Part shown: positions 14,847 through 22,800 of the stretch, one piece after another | Layout: each line of letters begins with the position of its first letter | Position numbering within the stretch: position 1 is the first letter of the stretch | Assembly: GCA_947626155.1 (NCBI GenBank) | Contig: CANQRC010000009.1 | Coordinates: 1 to 28,514 of the forward strand | Length of the DNA stretch: 28,514 bases | Source of the DNA: an uncultured Clostridia bacterium | GTDB taxonomy: Bacteria; Bacillota; Clostridia; Christensenellales; UBA1242 | Direction: 5' to 3' | Position numbers and translations under genes: made by a program | The notes under the pieces: model-generated | The model's database searches: none | What the model was told of the DNA's origin: nothing | The model's input: only the letters and a program-made list of their open reading frames with translations

Positions 14847-15788
14847 TTATTTACTTTTTTCAATGTTTTCAAGTGCTTCTTTCAAAACATCTTTTGCTTT
14901 GAAAACTTTGTAATCGCTCTTTCCGTCAACGCTTTTTATGCCTATGTTGTGATAACCACCATTCTCATTTTTCATGAAGAGAGCAACATCTATTATATCT
15001 TCTCCGCATTCTAAGTCGCTCATTTTTGCAGACGCACCTCTTGCGTCAAACAATAAGTCGTGAACAACCTTTTTCCCATCAACTTTCAATTTTACTTCAG
15101 TGTTAGGTTTTCTTGCGTCTATGCTCAAACTACCATCTCTATCGGGACAAACAATCATAAATTCGCTTTCCGTATAGGATGGCAAAGACCACCATTGCCA
15201 ACTTACATCTGAGTGGTCAAAAATCTTGCTACCATTTTTTAGTTCAAAGTCAAGCGGGCATTGTGTTTTCAAACAAAAACTTGGCCAAACTTCCATTGAG
15301 ACATCCATATATTGAGTACGATATCCTGAAGGTGTAGGTGGAGGCTCTTCTGAAGATATGCCAGAAAAATAGTTGTAATATTTTCCATGATGCATTGAGA
15401 GATATCTGTTCCATTCCAATTCTTTTTCATAATCACTTTTTTCGCTTTTATATGATGCTTTTACACGTGCTTTTGAGTTTGGAACAGAATAAGTCAAGTT
15501 GACGTTTACAATAGCATCATGAAAACTTCTTTCTGTGTTTTTTGTCAAATATATTTTTAGTTCTTTCATTCCAAGCGGTTGTCTTTGAGGAAATTCTTTA
15601 AAATCTCTTATCACAGCCCCTTTAAACATGGGAGATAAAGACACTGTGCAGTCTGTGTTTAGGCTATAAGGCTGCCCAGTGATTTGCTTTAATTGGGCCA
15701 AAAACTCGTCACAAGTGAATTTGACCATGTTTTTCTCCGCGTTTTTCTGCACGTTTCTCTCCGTGTTTTTCTTCGTATTTTTTCCCAT
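14847..15788 (-). CDS. Hypothetical protein with N-terminal tetrapeptide repeat
   Basis: Unrecognised soluble protein of about 313 residues. The N-terminus consists of consecutive four-residue units ending in KN or RN (MGKN, TKKN, TERN, VQKN, AEKN), a strongly basic, Asn-rich tail coded by 12-base DNA repeats. The remainder contains a Trp-rich stretch (DVSWQWWSLPSYTESEF) and beta-like sequence; the C-terminus is helical. There is no signal peptide, so it is probably cytosolic. The ATG at 15788 is preferred because GGAG stands 6 bases before it; the ATG at 15800 adds one more repeat unit (MEKN) and cannot be excluded. Transcribed from a consensus promoter (15816-15844). Confidence 0.65.
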   Translation of the reverse strand: MGKNTKKNTERNVQKNAEKNMVKFTCDEFLAQLKQITGQPYSLNTDCTVSLSPMFKGAVIRDFKEFPQRQPLGMKELKIYLTKNTERSFHDAIVNVNLTYSVPNSKARVKASYKSEKSDYEKELEWNRYLSMHHGKYYNYFSGISSEEPPPTPSGYRTQYMDVSMEVWPSFCLKTQCPLDFELKNGSKIFDHSDVSWQWWSLPSYTESEFMIVCPDRDGSLSIDARKPNTEVKLKVDGKKVVHDLLFDARGASAKMSDLECGEDIIDVALFMKNENGGYHNIGIKSVDGKSDYKVFKAKDVLKEALENIEKSK

Positions 15789-15800
15789 ATTTTTCTCCAT
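15729..15800 (-). repeat. Six 12-base coding repeats (xxKN units)
   Basis: Six successive 12-base units, degenerate at the DNA level, code for MEKN, MGKN, TKKN, TERN, VQKN and AEKN. Because the unit is a multiple of three, gain or loss of units would change tail length without breaking the frame. Confidence 0.7.
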
Positions 15801-15815
15801 CTATATTCCATGCAA

Positions 15816-15844
15816 ATTATAACATGGCAAAAAGGGTATGTCAA
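15816..15844 (-). promoter_or_regulatory. Consensus promoter of the 14847 gene
   Basis: Minus strand: perfect -35 TTGACA (15844-15839), 17-base spacer, perfect -10 TATAAT (15821-15816) preceded by ATGT. It is the only promoter in the window with both boxes at full consensus, suggesting high expression or strong repression. Confidence 0.85.
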
Positions 15845-15863
15845 TACCATTTGTAAGAAATTT

Positions 15864-16028
15864 TTAATGTTTACAAGCAGAAATAAATGCTTTAAAGATA
15901 GCATTATGAGCCGGATATTTCTTGTATAAAGCCTCTGGGTGAAAGCGAAATGCCATGTTGAATGTTTTGTTAGGTGCTTCCAAAACATCAATGTACGCGT
16001 CGACCCCCACGAGTACACCAAAAATTGG
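15864..16028 (-). pseudogene. C-terminal remnant of a class I glutamine amidotransferase-like (C26) gene
   Basis: On the minus strand, the frame ending at the TAA at 15866-15864 reads for 54 codons: VDAYIDVLEAPNKTFNMAFR, then FHPEALYKKYPAHNAIFKAF and ISACKH. This is the C-terminal end of a gamma-glutamyl hydrolase/PuuD-like enzyme, including the FHPE segment that carries the catalytic His and Glu. The catalytic cysteine half is absent: immediately upstream lie a poly-T stretch and the terminator of the GreA-like gene. No ribosome site is visible. It is a truncated, almost certainly non-functional leftover of a deletion. The ATG-containing frame in the other register is spurious. Confidence 0.75.
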
Positions 16029-16030
16029 CA

Positions 16031-16060
16031 AAAAAAAAGAAAACTCCTTGTGGGAGTTTT
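16031..16060 (-). terminator. Terminator of the GreA-like gene
   Basis: Minus strand: AAACTCC (16059-16053) pairs with GGAGTTT (16047-16041) around CACAA, followed by CTTTTTTTT. It directly follows the TAA at 16064-16062. Confidence 0.85.
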
Positions 16061-16061
16061 T

Positions 16062-16535
16062 TTAATTTAATGAATGTTCTTTTGATTTGACAACTTCTTC
16101 AATGTTCACAGTAAATTGTCTCCTATCTGCGCTGTATGTGACTTGGTCGCCTTTCTTTTTGCCGTAAAGCGCCTCGCCGAGAGGGCTGTTTATTGACGCC
16201 TCGTCAGTGTCAACGTCAACATCATAATTTGCCGAAAGAATAACATCAAATCTGTCGTCAATGTCTGGGTTATAAACTGTCACAGTGTCACCAATATCAA
16301 TTCTGTCAACCTTTCCGTGTGGCTTTACAACTTGAACCCTGTCCAAAGCAAATCTTAAGTCCGTGATGTCTTTATTGAGCATATCAAGGTTTTGTTTTGC
16401 GTTGTCGTAAGCGGAATTTTCTTTTGTTCCGAGCTTACTTTCCTCGCCCACTTTTGCAAGAATTCGAACCCTTTCTTGCTCTCTTCTTTTAATTTCTGCC
16501 TCAAGTTGTTTTATTCCATTTTTGTCTAATTTCAT
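16062..16535 (-). CDS. GreA/GreB-family transcription elongation factor, one tip acid missing
   Basis: Gre factors enter the RNA polymerase secondary channel and stimulate cleavage of backtracked RNA. The N-terminal coiled coil (about 1-70) and the C-terminal FKBP-like domain with SPLGEALYGKKKGDQVTY (about 117-134) are clear. At the coiled-coil tip, E. coli GreA has D41 and E44 (GDLKEN); here the segment is KLGTKEN (34-40), which keeps the Glu (E39) but has Gly in the Asp position. It may therefore be a paralogue that regulates rather than cleaves. Length (157) is normal. GGAGG precedes the ATG; own promoter at 16559-16587. I withhold the gene symbol because a second, canonical GreA may exist elsewhere. 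Confidence 0.8.
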   Translation of the reverse strand: MKLDKNGIKQLEAEIKRREQERVRILAKVGEESKLGTKENSAYDNAKQNLDMLNKDITDLRFALDRVQVVKPHGKVDRIDIGDTVTVYNPDIDDRFDVILSANYDVDVDTDEASINSPLGEALYGKKKGDQVTYSADRRQFTVNIEEVVKSKEHSLN

Positions 16536-16558
16536 TTGTAAAAACCTCCAAGGCTCTT

Positions 16559-16587
16559 AGTATATCACTTTTGACATAAAAATACAA
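16559..16587 (-). promoter_or_regulatory. Promoter of the GreA-like gene
   Basis: Minus strand: -35 TTGTAT (16587-16582), 17-base spacer, -10 TATACT (16564-16559) preceded by GTGA. No terminator is seen between it and the upstream permease gene, so read-through from the ABC operon may add to it. Confidence 0.65.
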
Positions 16588-16610
16588 TACTTTTTTTGAG
16601 TTTTTTTGTT

Positions 16611-18422
16611 TTAATCCAAACTTTTTAGCGAGCCATTCATGTCTGTTTTTATGATTTTCTTCCTTAAAAGAAGAGTTGAAAGGAATGTAAAAATCATCAT
16701 CACAACTGGTCCAATTATCCAAGTGAACCAATTTACGCCGCCCACCGAGCCAAAATTTATAAAGCCAAACACAAAAGACAAAAACCAATAAGCAAGTGGG
16801 ATGCCAAGCAGCGCGCCAATTGCGCTCATGATGTAAATTTCGCGATAGATATAGCCGCAAACCTCATGATTGTTGTAGCCCAAAACCATAAGTGTTGCAA
16901 TTTCGCGATTTCTTTCGCTTATGTTGATGTTTGCAAGATTATAGATGACAAGCGCGCTTAAAACTCCAGCGAAGGCAATCAGCGCCACCGCAAGCATAAC
17001 AAGCGCCACGCCTGCCTCAAGTTTTATGGTGTTGTCAAGAAGCCCAAGTCCCGAAATGACAAGCACGGTTGAGCCAATAATTGAAACGACGGTCATGAAA
17101 AATCTGCTTTTGAAAAGGAGGACATTCCTTAAACAAGACTTATACTTAAAACTCAGCCTGTTCCAGAAGAATGGGATGTGTTCTAAAATAACTTTTTTGC
17201 CTGCCTTTGGAGCTTTTGGCGTCAAAAGTTTTGCTGGCTTTTGCCTAACCAACCTCAGCCCGGTGAAAAATGTGACAACAAGTGACGCACACAAAATTAT
17301 GCCGAGCGTAATTCCAAAATAGCCCAAACTTACGCCTGAAACGAAGTCCGGCATAAAATACTGCGTTCCAAAGGACGAATAAATGAAATAGGTCAAAAGA
17401 ATTCCCACCGGAAGTCCAATCGCGCCGCCCAAAACTGCCGCCGCAAAGATGAAAAGAAGGTAGCGGTTTAAAATTCTAAGGTTTCCAAAGCCAAGAGTTT
17501 TTAGGCACGCAATTTGCCCTCTTTCCTCGTCCAGAAGCCTTGTCATTGTTGAAAACACAACAAGTGCCGTCACAAGCAGGAAGAAAATCACAAAAATAAT
17601 TGCCAAATCACCCACTTTTTCCGCATAAGAGTGCAGAGAAAATATTCCATAATTTTCATAGAGCGACAAAATTTGCTTTTGGTCAACTTGAAGATTCTCT
17701 GACAACTCGGCTTTTAGGTCTTTGATTGTTTGTTTATATTCTTCGCTGAACGCGTTAAACAAATTTCGGTCGCTAAGGCTGATGTAGGCGTCGGTTTTAA
17801 TTGCGTCTGGCCTGTTTACATAGATGCAGTAGTCAACGCTTCTGCCCTCTATTATGCTTGGCTCTTCGTCCTTTATTAAAAGCATTGGGCTTTCCACAAT
17901 TCCGCTGACATAAAAATTTGTGCCGCCCAAAAGCATATTTAACTGGGAGTTTTCAAGGCTGACCTCCTCTCTTAAATCAAAACTTTTCAGCCCTTTTGAG
18001 CCTTCCGCCACCAAAATTTCTTCATTTACTGTTGGCAAAATGCCGCGCGTCAAAATTAGTTTGTTCACATTTACATTTTCAAGGTCCAAAATGTTCACTC
18101 TGTAAATTTTTCCGTCAATTTCATAGTCGTTATAAAAGCCGAACATAACATTTTCTTCGCCAAACTTATCTATCAAAAACTGTTTGTTCTGCTCCGCCTT
18201 TGGGTTGAACGGCAAAAACGCGCTTTCGCTCTTGATTATCAGGTCGGAAACGTTTTGCGAAATGTAAAAATTGTTGAAGTTTTTGTAAATTTTCTCTTCA
18301 ACCTCGCCAAGCCCAGACATAAAACCAACACTGACAATGATTATTGCCATAAGTGTCAAAAATCTTGTAATGTGCTTTTTAAACATTCGCAAAGCAGATT
18401 TAAAATATCGACTTTTCACCAC
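16611..18422 (-). CDS. ABC transporter permease with FtsX domains (MacB/LolC-like)
   Basis: Membrane subunit of an ABC system of the FtsX/MacB class, 603 residues. One membrane segment at about 22-36 is followed by a large extracytoplasmic domain to about 280. Then come three more segments in a first FtsX-type domain (with TRLLDEERGQIACLKTLG, a typical coupling helix) and four in a second one (NISERNREIATLMVLGY). Such systems move lipids or peptides out, or act as antibiotic sensors and resistance pumps. GTG at 18422 (or the adjacent GTG at 18419) overlaps the stop of the ATPase gene and GGAG lies upstream, so translation is coupled. The ATPase partner is the 18416 gene. Confidence 0.88.
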   Translation of the reverse strand: MVKSRYFKSALRMFKKHITRFLTLMAIIIVSVGFMSGLGEVEEKIYKNFNNFYISQNVSDLIIKSESAFLPFNPKAEQNKQFLIDKFGEENVMFGFYNDYEIDGKIYRVNILDLENVNVNKLILTRGILPTVNEEILVAEGSKGLKSFDLREEVSLENSQLNMLLGGTNFYVSGIVESPMLLIKDEEPSIIEGRSVDYCIYVNRPDAIKTDAYISLSDRNLFNAFSEEYKQTIKDLKAELSENLQVDQKQILSLYENYGIFSLHSYAEKVGDLAIIFVIFFLLVTALVVFSTMTRLLDEERGQIACLKTLGFGNLRILNRYLLFIFAAAVLGGAIGLPVGILLTYFIYSSFGTQYFMPDFVSGVSLGYFGITLGIILCASLVVTFFTGLRLVRQKPAKLLTPKAPKAGKKVILEHIPFFWNRLSFKYKSCLRNVLLFKSRFFMTVVSIIGSTVLVISGLGLLDNTIKLEAGVALVMLAVALIAFAGVLSALVIYNLANINISERNREIATLMVLGYNNHEVCGYIYREIYIMSAIGALLGIPLAYWFLSFVFGFINFGSVGGVNWFTWIIGPVVMMIFTFLSTLLLRKKIIKTDMNGSLKSLD

Positions 18423-19117
18423 TCAATCTCCATTATAGATTTTGGCTTTTTGTTCACTTCGTTGTTCTCTATTTTTCCATTCTTAATGTAAATTACGCGG
18501 TCAGCCATCTCTTTGAGCGCCTGATTGTGAGTGACAACAATAACAAGTTTGTTCTTCTCTTTTGAGGTGTCATACAAAAGTTTTAAAATGTTTTTTCCTG
18601 TGATGTAATCAAGCGCGCCGGTTGGCTCGTCGCACAACAAAAGTTTTGGGTTCTTTGCAATTGCGCGCGCAATGCTCACCCTTTGCTGCTCTCCGCCAGA
18701 AAGTTGGGCAGGAAAATTTTTGAATTTGCTTGCAAGCCCAACCGAAGTTAAAACCTCCTCAGGCGAAAGCGCATCCTTGCAAATTTCAGTGGCAAGTTCA
18801 ACATTTTCAAGCGCGGTCAGGTTTGGCATGAGGTTGTAAAATTGAAAGACGAAGCCAATATCGCTCCTGCGGTAAAGCGTCAGTTCTTTCTCATTAAAAT
18901 TTGAAATTTCCTTGCCGTCAAGCAGAATTTTTCCGCTTGTGAGGGTGTCCATTCCGCCAAGCAGGTTTAAAAGCGTGGTTTTGCCTGCCCCGCTTGGGCC
19001 AAGAATAACAACAAATTCACCGTTTTCAACTTCAAAAGAGATTTCTGACAGCGCCAAAAAGCCACCAGCATCAGTTTTGTATTCTTTAGAAACATTTTCA
19101 AGTTTTAAAAACGCCAT
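18416..19117 (-). CDS. ABC transporter ATP-binding protein (LolD/MacB type)
   Basis: Cytosolic ATPase driving the adjacent FtsX-type permease. Walker A is GPSGAGKTT, the Q-loop region GFVFQFYNL is typical for the LolD/MacB group, the signature is LSGGEQQR, Walker B is LLLCDEPTGALD and the switch His is in VVTHNQ. At 233 residues it is a single nucleotide-binding domain; the last 15 residues are a basic extension. GAGGTG stands 5 bases before the ATG. The gene is first in a two-gene operon under a TG-extended promoter, with a perfect TTGACTAGTCAA palindrome between the start point and the ribosome site, so it is probably repressor controlled. Confidence 0.92.
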   Translation of the reverse strand: MAFLKLENVSKEYKTDAGGFLALSEISFEVENGEFVVILGPSGAGKTTLLNLLGGMDTLTSGKILLDGKEISNFNEKELTLYRRSDIGFVFQFYNLMPNLTALENVELATEICKDALSPEEVLTSVGLASKFKNFPAQLSGGEQQRVSIARAIAKNPKLLLCDEPTGALDYITGKNILKLLYDTSKEKNKLVIVVTHNQALKEMADRVIYIKNGKIENNEVNKKPKSIMEIEW

Positions 19118-19141
19118 TTTTCACCTCTTAAATTCAAAAAA

Positions 19142-19153
19142 TTGACTAGTCAA
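19142..19153. promoter_or_regulatory. Palindromic operator TTGACTAGTCAA
   Basis: Perfect 12-bp palindrome located about 6-17 bases downstream of the predicted start site of the ABC operon and upstream of its ribosome site, the classic place for a repressor. MarR-type regulators often use sites of this shape; no regulator gene is in the window. Similar half-sites (TTGACTAG) occur twice at 28347-28366. Confidence 0.6.
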
Positions 19154-19165
19154 CCAACTTGCATA

Positions 19166-19195
19166 ATTATTGCATAATTTCGTCATTTTTGTCAA
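19166..19195 (-). promoter_or_regulatory. Promoter of the FtsX-type ABC operon
   Basis: Minus strand: consensus -35 TTGACA (19195-19190), 18-base spacer, -10 AATAAT (19171-19166) preceded by TATGC. Divergent from the promoter of the 19250 gene. Confidence 0.65.
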
Positions 19196-19214
19196 GCAAA
19201 TTTAAAATTGGCTA

Positions 19215-19243
19215 TTGACAACAGTCCAAAAAAGTATTATATT
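19215..19243 (+). promoter_or_regulatory. Promoter of a leaderless gene (19250)
   Basis: Consensus -35 TTGACA (19215-19220), 17-base spacer, -10 TATATT (19238-19243). This is the only promoter here without a TG extension. Six bases separate the -10 box from the ATG at 19250, as at the 14252 gene. Confidence 0.75.
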
Positions 19244-19249
19244 TTTTAT

Positions 19250-19840
19250 ATGATCACAGAAGAAAAAACTTTAAGCAAACTTTACAGGGTTTTTAAAGAT
19301 GGCTATCGCCCATCAAGGCTTAAACAAAGCTACAAAACTTGGATTGAAGGTAACGACGAAGGAATGTGCCCAAGGGAAGTTTTTAATTGTTTGGGCCATG
19401 CTTTTTTCAATCCAACAAACGAGGTGTTAAAGGCCTATGGCTTCAACAAAGAAGACGACATTTTTGGCACTTTCAACCCATACAAAGGGCCTGCGGCAAC
19501 CTTTTCTGAAATTTTGCACTTTGTGAGAGACACCGGGCTAAAAGTTGAAGAATGCGGCCGAAAAAAGACCATAACCACCTTTGGCTCATGGAAAGTTGAT
19601 GCATATTTTAGGCCGCTTTTCACAAACCCTGACTATCACTTCATGCTTCAAGAATCAAAAGGGATTTACTCCCACAAACAGGGCTTTGACGGGGATGTTT
19701 CCATTTTGTGCAGCGCCCCAACAGAATATCGCGACTATCAGTATTGTGCAACTTATCTTATAACAAACACTCACGCTGACGAAAACAACAAATATAATAA
19801 GCCCCTTTTTGAGCATGATGCAGACCATATTTTGTTTTAA
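19250..19840 (+). CDS. Hypothetical protein, possible papain-like Cys/His enzyme, leaderless
   Basis: 196-residue protein with two conserved-looking segments: MCPREVFNCLGHAFFN with C47, and DYHFMLQESKGIYSHKQGFD with H130. The 'DYHF...(S/G).YSHK.G' pattern is one I associate with uncharacterised bacterial and phage proteins having a Cys-His arrangement like papain/NlpC folds, so an amidase or peptidase is possible but unproven. Start: the upstream TTG (19208) lies before the -35 box, so the ATG at 19250 is taken. It has no Shine-Dalgarno site and sits at the predicted +1. No signal peptide. It diverges from the ABC operon and ends at a strong terminator. Confidence 0.6.
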   Translation: MITEEKTLSKLYRVFKDGYRPSRLKQSYKTWIEGNDEGMCPREVFNCLGHAFFNPTNEVLKAYGFNKEDDIFGTFNPYKGPAATFSEILHFVRDTGLKVEECGRKKTITTFGSWKVDAYFRPLFTNPDYHFMLQESKGIYSHKQGFDGDVSILCSAPTEYRDYQYCATYLITNTHADENNKYNKPLFEHDADHILF

Positions 19841-19866
19841 AAAAAGCAGGTTGTCCTGCTTTTTTT
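19841..19866. terminator. Bidirectional terminator
   Basis: AGCAGG / CCTGCT with loop TTGT (19845-19860), with A and T runs on both sides. It serves the 19250 gene and the large lipoprotein gene. Confidence 0.9.
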
Positions 19867-22800
19867 ATTTTTTCTTTAAACCGTTCCAATACCATTCGCC
19901 AACATAGAATGATGGTGCGTGGCTAGCGTTTGAACTTGGGTTAGAAACGTCGCAGCCGCGGCCAATCACTTCTGTCCAAACCACCCAATCGTGTTCGGTG
20001 TCCTCAATTGTGAGAGTTTTTAGTGATGTGCATCCCACAAAAGCGTTTGCGCCAATTCTTTCAACCGTCTTTGAAACAAAAATGTGTTCAAGCAGGCTGC
20101 AATCTCTAAATGCACCGCAAGAGATGAGTGTTGTGCCTTCTTTAACGGTGAAAACTTTTTTGTCCTCACCCTCTGCGCTTTGGCCTTGAGCCTCTTTTTT
20201 CACTTCAATAAGGTAGCCGTCAATATAAAGTGCGCCGCTTGCATCCCAACTTTCTGGATTATCATAGAATGCCGTGCCTTTGAAAGCGTTTTCGCCAATA
20301 TATTTTATCTTTTTGCTCTTTATGATAACGCTTGCCAAATTTTTGCAGTTTTCAAACGCACCTGCGCCAATTGAAACCACATTTTCGCCAATCACAACAG
20401 ATTTTATCTCGTCAGCATAGAAGCAGCCCGCTGGAATGGTTGAAACATTGTCGCCAATCACAAGCTCTTCGGAAACATCTTTAACAGTGAAAGACTTTGC
20501 ATAGTGCATTGGGCTTGAATAGTCGTTTCCAAAAGAAATTGCAAGCCATTCATTGACGTTTCCGTTGAAAACTGCGTGTTCAAGGTTTTCGCAGCCATAG
20601 AAAGCATCCTTTTCTATCTTTTTGATTGAATTTGGCAAAATTATTGTGTTTAAATTCTTCATATTTCTAAACACATTTTCAGCAATCAATTTCACTTCTT
20701 GTGGAACTTCAAATATGTTTTTGCCGTCGTTAAGTTTGACGCTAAGCAGTTGTCCGCCCAAAATCAGCGCCCTGCCAACAAGTTCTTGTGTCTCTTCTGC
20801 TGTGTTGTAGAAAACATCCACCCAATTTTCTTGGTCAGCCTCAAACGCCGTCTGTTTGAACGCCGCTGAAGAGATGTAAGTGATTGTTGTTGGAACTTTT
20901 TTGAGCTCGTCAATTTCTCCGTCTGCGTTTAAAACTTGAAGGGTTTGAAGTTGGCTGCATCCGCTAAATGCCTCAGGTCTAATTATTTGAAGCCCCTCAT
21001 TGAAGACAACAATTTTCAGGTTTTTGCAGCCAAAAATTGAACTGTCGCTGACCTGAGTTATGTTCTTTCCAAAGACAATTTTTTCTACATTTTTGTTTTG
21101 ACTTAGAGAGTTTGTGGCAATTGTCACAATTTTGTAGCCCACGCCCATTTGCCTTTCCCCAGCACCTGTTTCAGGCACGTTCCAATTTGGAGTGAGGTCA
21201 GAAATGATGATTTCTTTAACATTGTCAACATATCTGTCAGAAGAAAGGCTTGCCGTTCCGTCAGAGTTCATGGTGTAAAGAAGGCCATCCCAGCCGCAAT
21301 AGTCACACAGGTTGTTTTTTGTATAAAGATGCGCGCCCGTGTGGGTCTCGCCGCAGCGGCCACACTTTGCGTTCTCGTGGCCAGAATGCTCGTTTATTTT
21401 AAGGTCTGGATTTGTTTTTGTGTCCCAATTCCACAAATGCCCTAAGGCATCAATTGGTGTGACGGAAGTAATTGTGCATTGCGCGTCCTCTGCCTGATGC
21501 AAGCAAGTTATTGTTATGTTTCCCGCCTCGGTGCAAGTTGGAGAGGTCTCTTTTTCGTTTTTGTTGATTGTGTGTTCTTGAATGTGTTCTGGGTCGTTTT
21601 GGCAGATGCGATAGTGTCTGTCGCCGTCAGCAAGCCATTCCGCCCAAGAATGCCCAAGTTGGTCTTGCCAATCATCCACAAATTCGTGGGCGCAATCTGG
21701 GCAAGTGAAAGTTGTAAAGCCTCGGCTCTCGCAGGTGGCTTTTGTTATGGTTGGGGTGAATTTGCATTCAGCCTCCTCCAAAACCTCTTCGCAGACTGTG
21801 CAGTATTTTTTGTGCATATGCGTGCCGTCCTCGGTCTCATAGTGCGTCCAAGAACTTGGCACGTGGCCTGTTGCTGGCTTGCCGTCAAAATTTTCGGTGT
21901 AGTTGCAGCCGTCAAATTGGCAGGTTAGCGTTGTGTGTTCTGCGTTTTCGCAGTCCTCGGCAGTTGTGTCCTCTTTATAGTTTGGCTCGTGGGTCTCGAA
22001 GTGATTTCCTTGCTCACATTTGCGCTCGTGCAGGCCGTCCGCGTTCTTATAATATTCCGTCCAAATATGTTCCAATTTTTCCTTTATGTCATCTTTATAA
22101 CTGTGAGTGCAGAATTTGCAGGTGTGCAAGGTGTAGCCCGCGCCGTCTTCGTCATCACAAGTTGGATTTTTTATCTCAATTAAAAATGTGCATTCTTCCA
22201 ACTCTTCGTGTCCGCAAGTTGTGTCCTCGCCCGTTGGCCTAACGCAAATTTTCTTGTGTTTGTATGTTCCATCTTGCTGTTGAACATATTCATATTTTTC
22301 ATATGCGTGCCCCAAAGCCGCAATGTTGTGGGTTGAAACCTGCCTTTTGCACTTCAAACATTCATAAACTTCTGTGCTGGCGGCCGTGCAAGTTGCGTCG
22401 GTGGTGCTAAGAAGGTTCATGGTTGTTGTGTCGTCAGAGCAAACTTCTTCAAATCTGTGGTTTGGCAAGTCACATTTTTCGTTTGAGCAGATTTGATAGT
22501 GAACAAAATGCCCGTCTTTTTCTTCATATTGCCACTGTCCAAATTGGTGTCCAAGAGCATCTTTTTCGTCAGATGTGTAATATCCGCCGCAAGTTTCGCA
22601 AATGTGCTTTGTGAAGCCCGCGTTTGAACAAGTAGGCTCAACAACCTCGGTCTTTGTAAAAGAACATTCCTCTTCCACGACGTGGGTGTTGTCGTGGCTG
22701 CAATAAGAGGCGTGCCTCTTCAAATATTGTCCAGGATTGTCGTCATTTGGGTTGTCATCCTGATAAAGTGGCTGAGGGTCGCCGTAATCGTGTCCCCTTG

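Noticed and set aside
15725..15800. CRISPR-like short repeats
   Set aside because: The 12-base units are coding repeats without spacers; no repeat-spacer array is found anywhere in the window.
15689..16021. Minus-strand ORF of 110 residues
   Set aside because: Its frame conflicts with the convincing C26 remnant (15864-16028) and overlaps the 14847 gene; composition is not protein-like.
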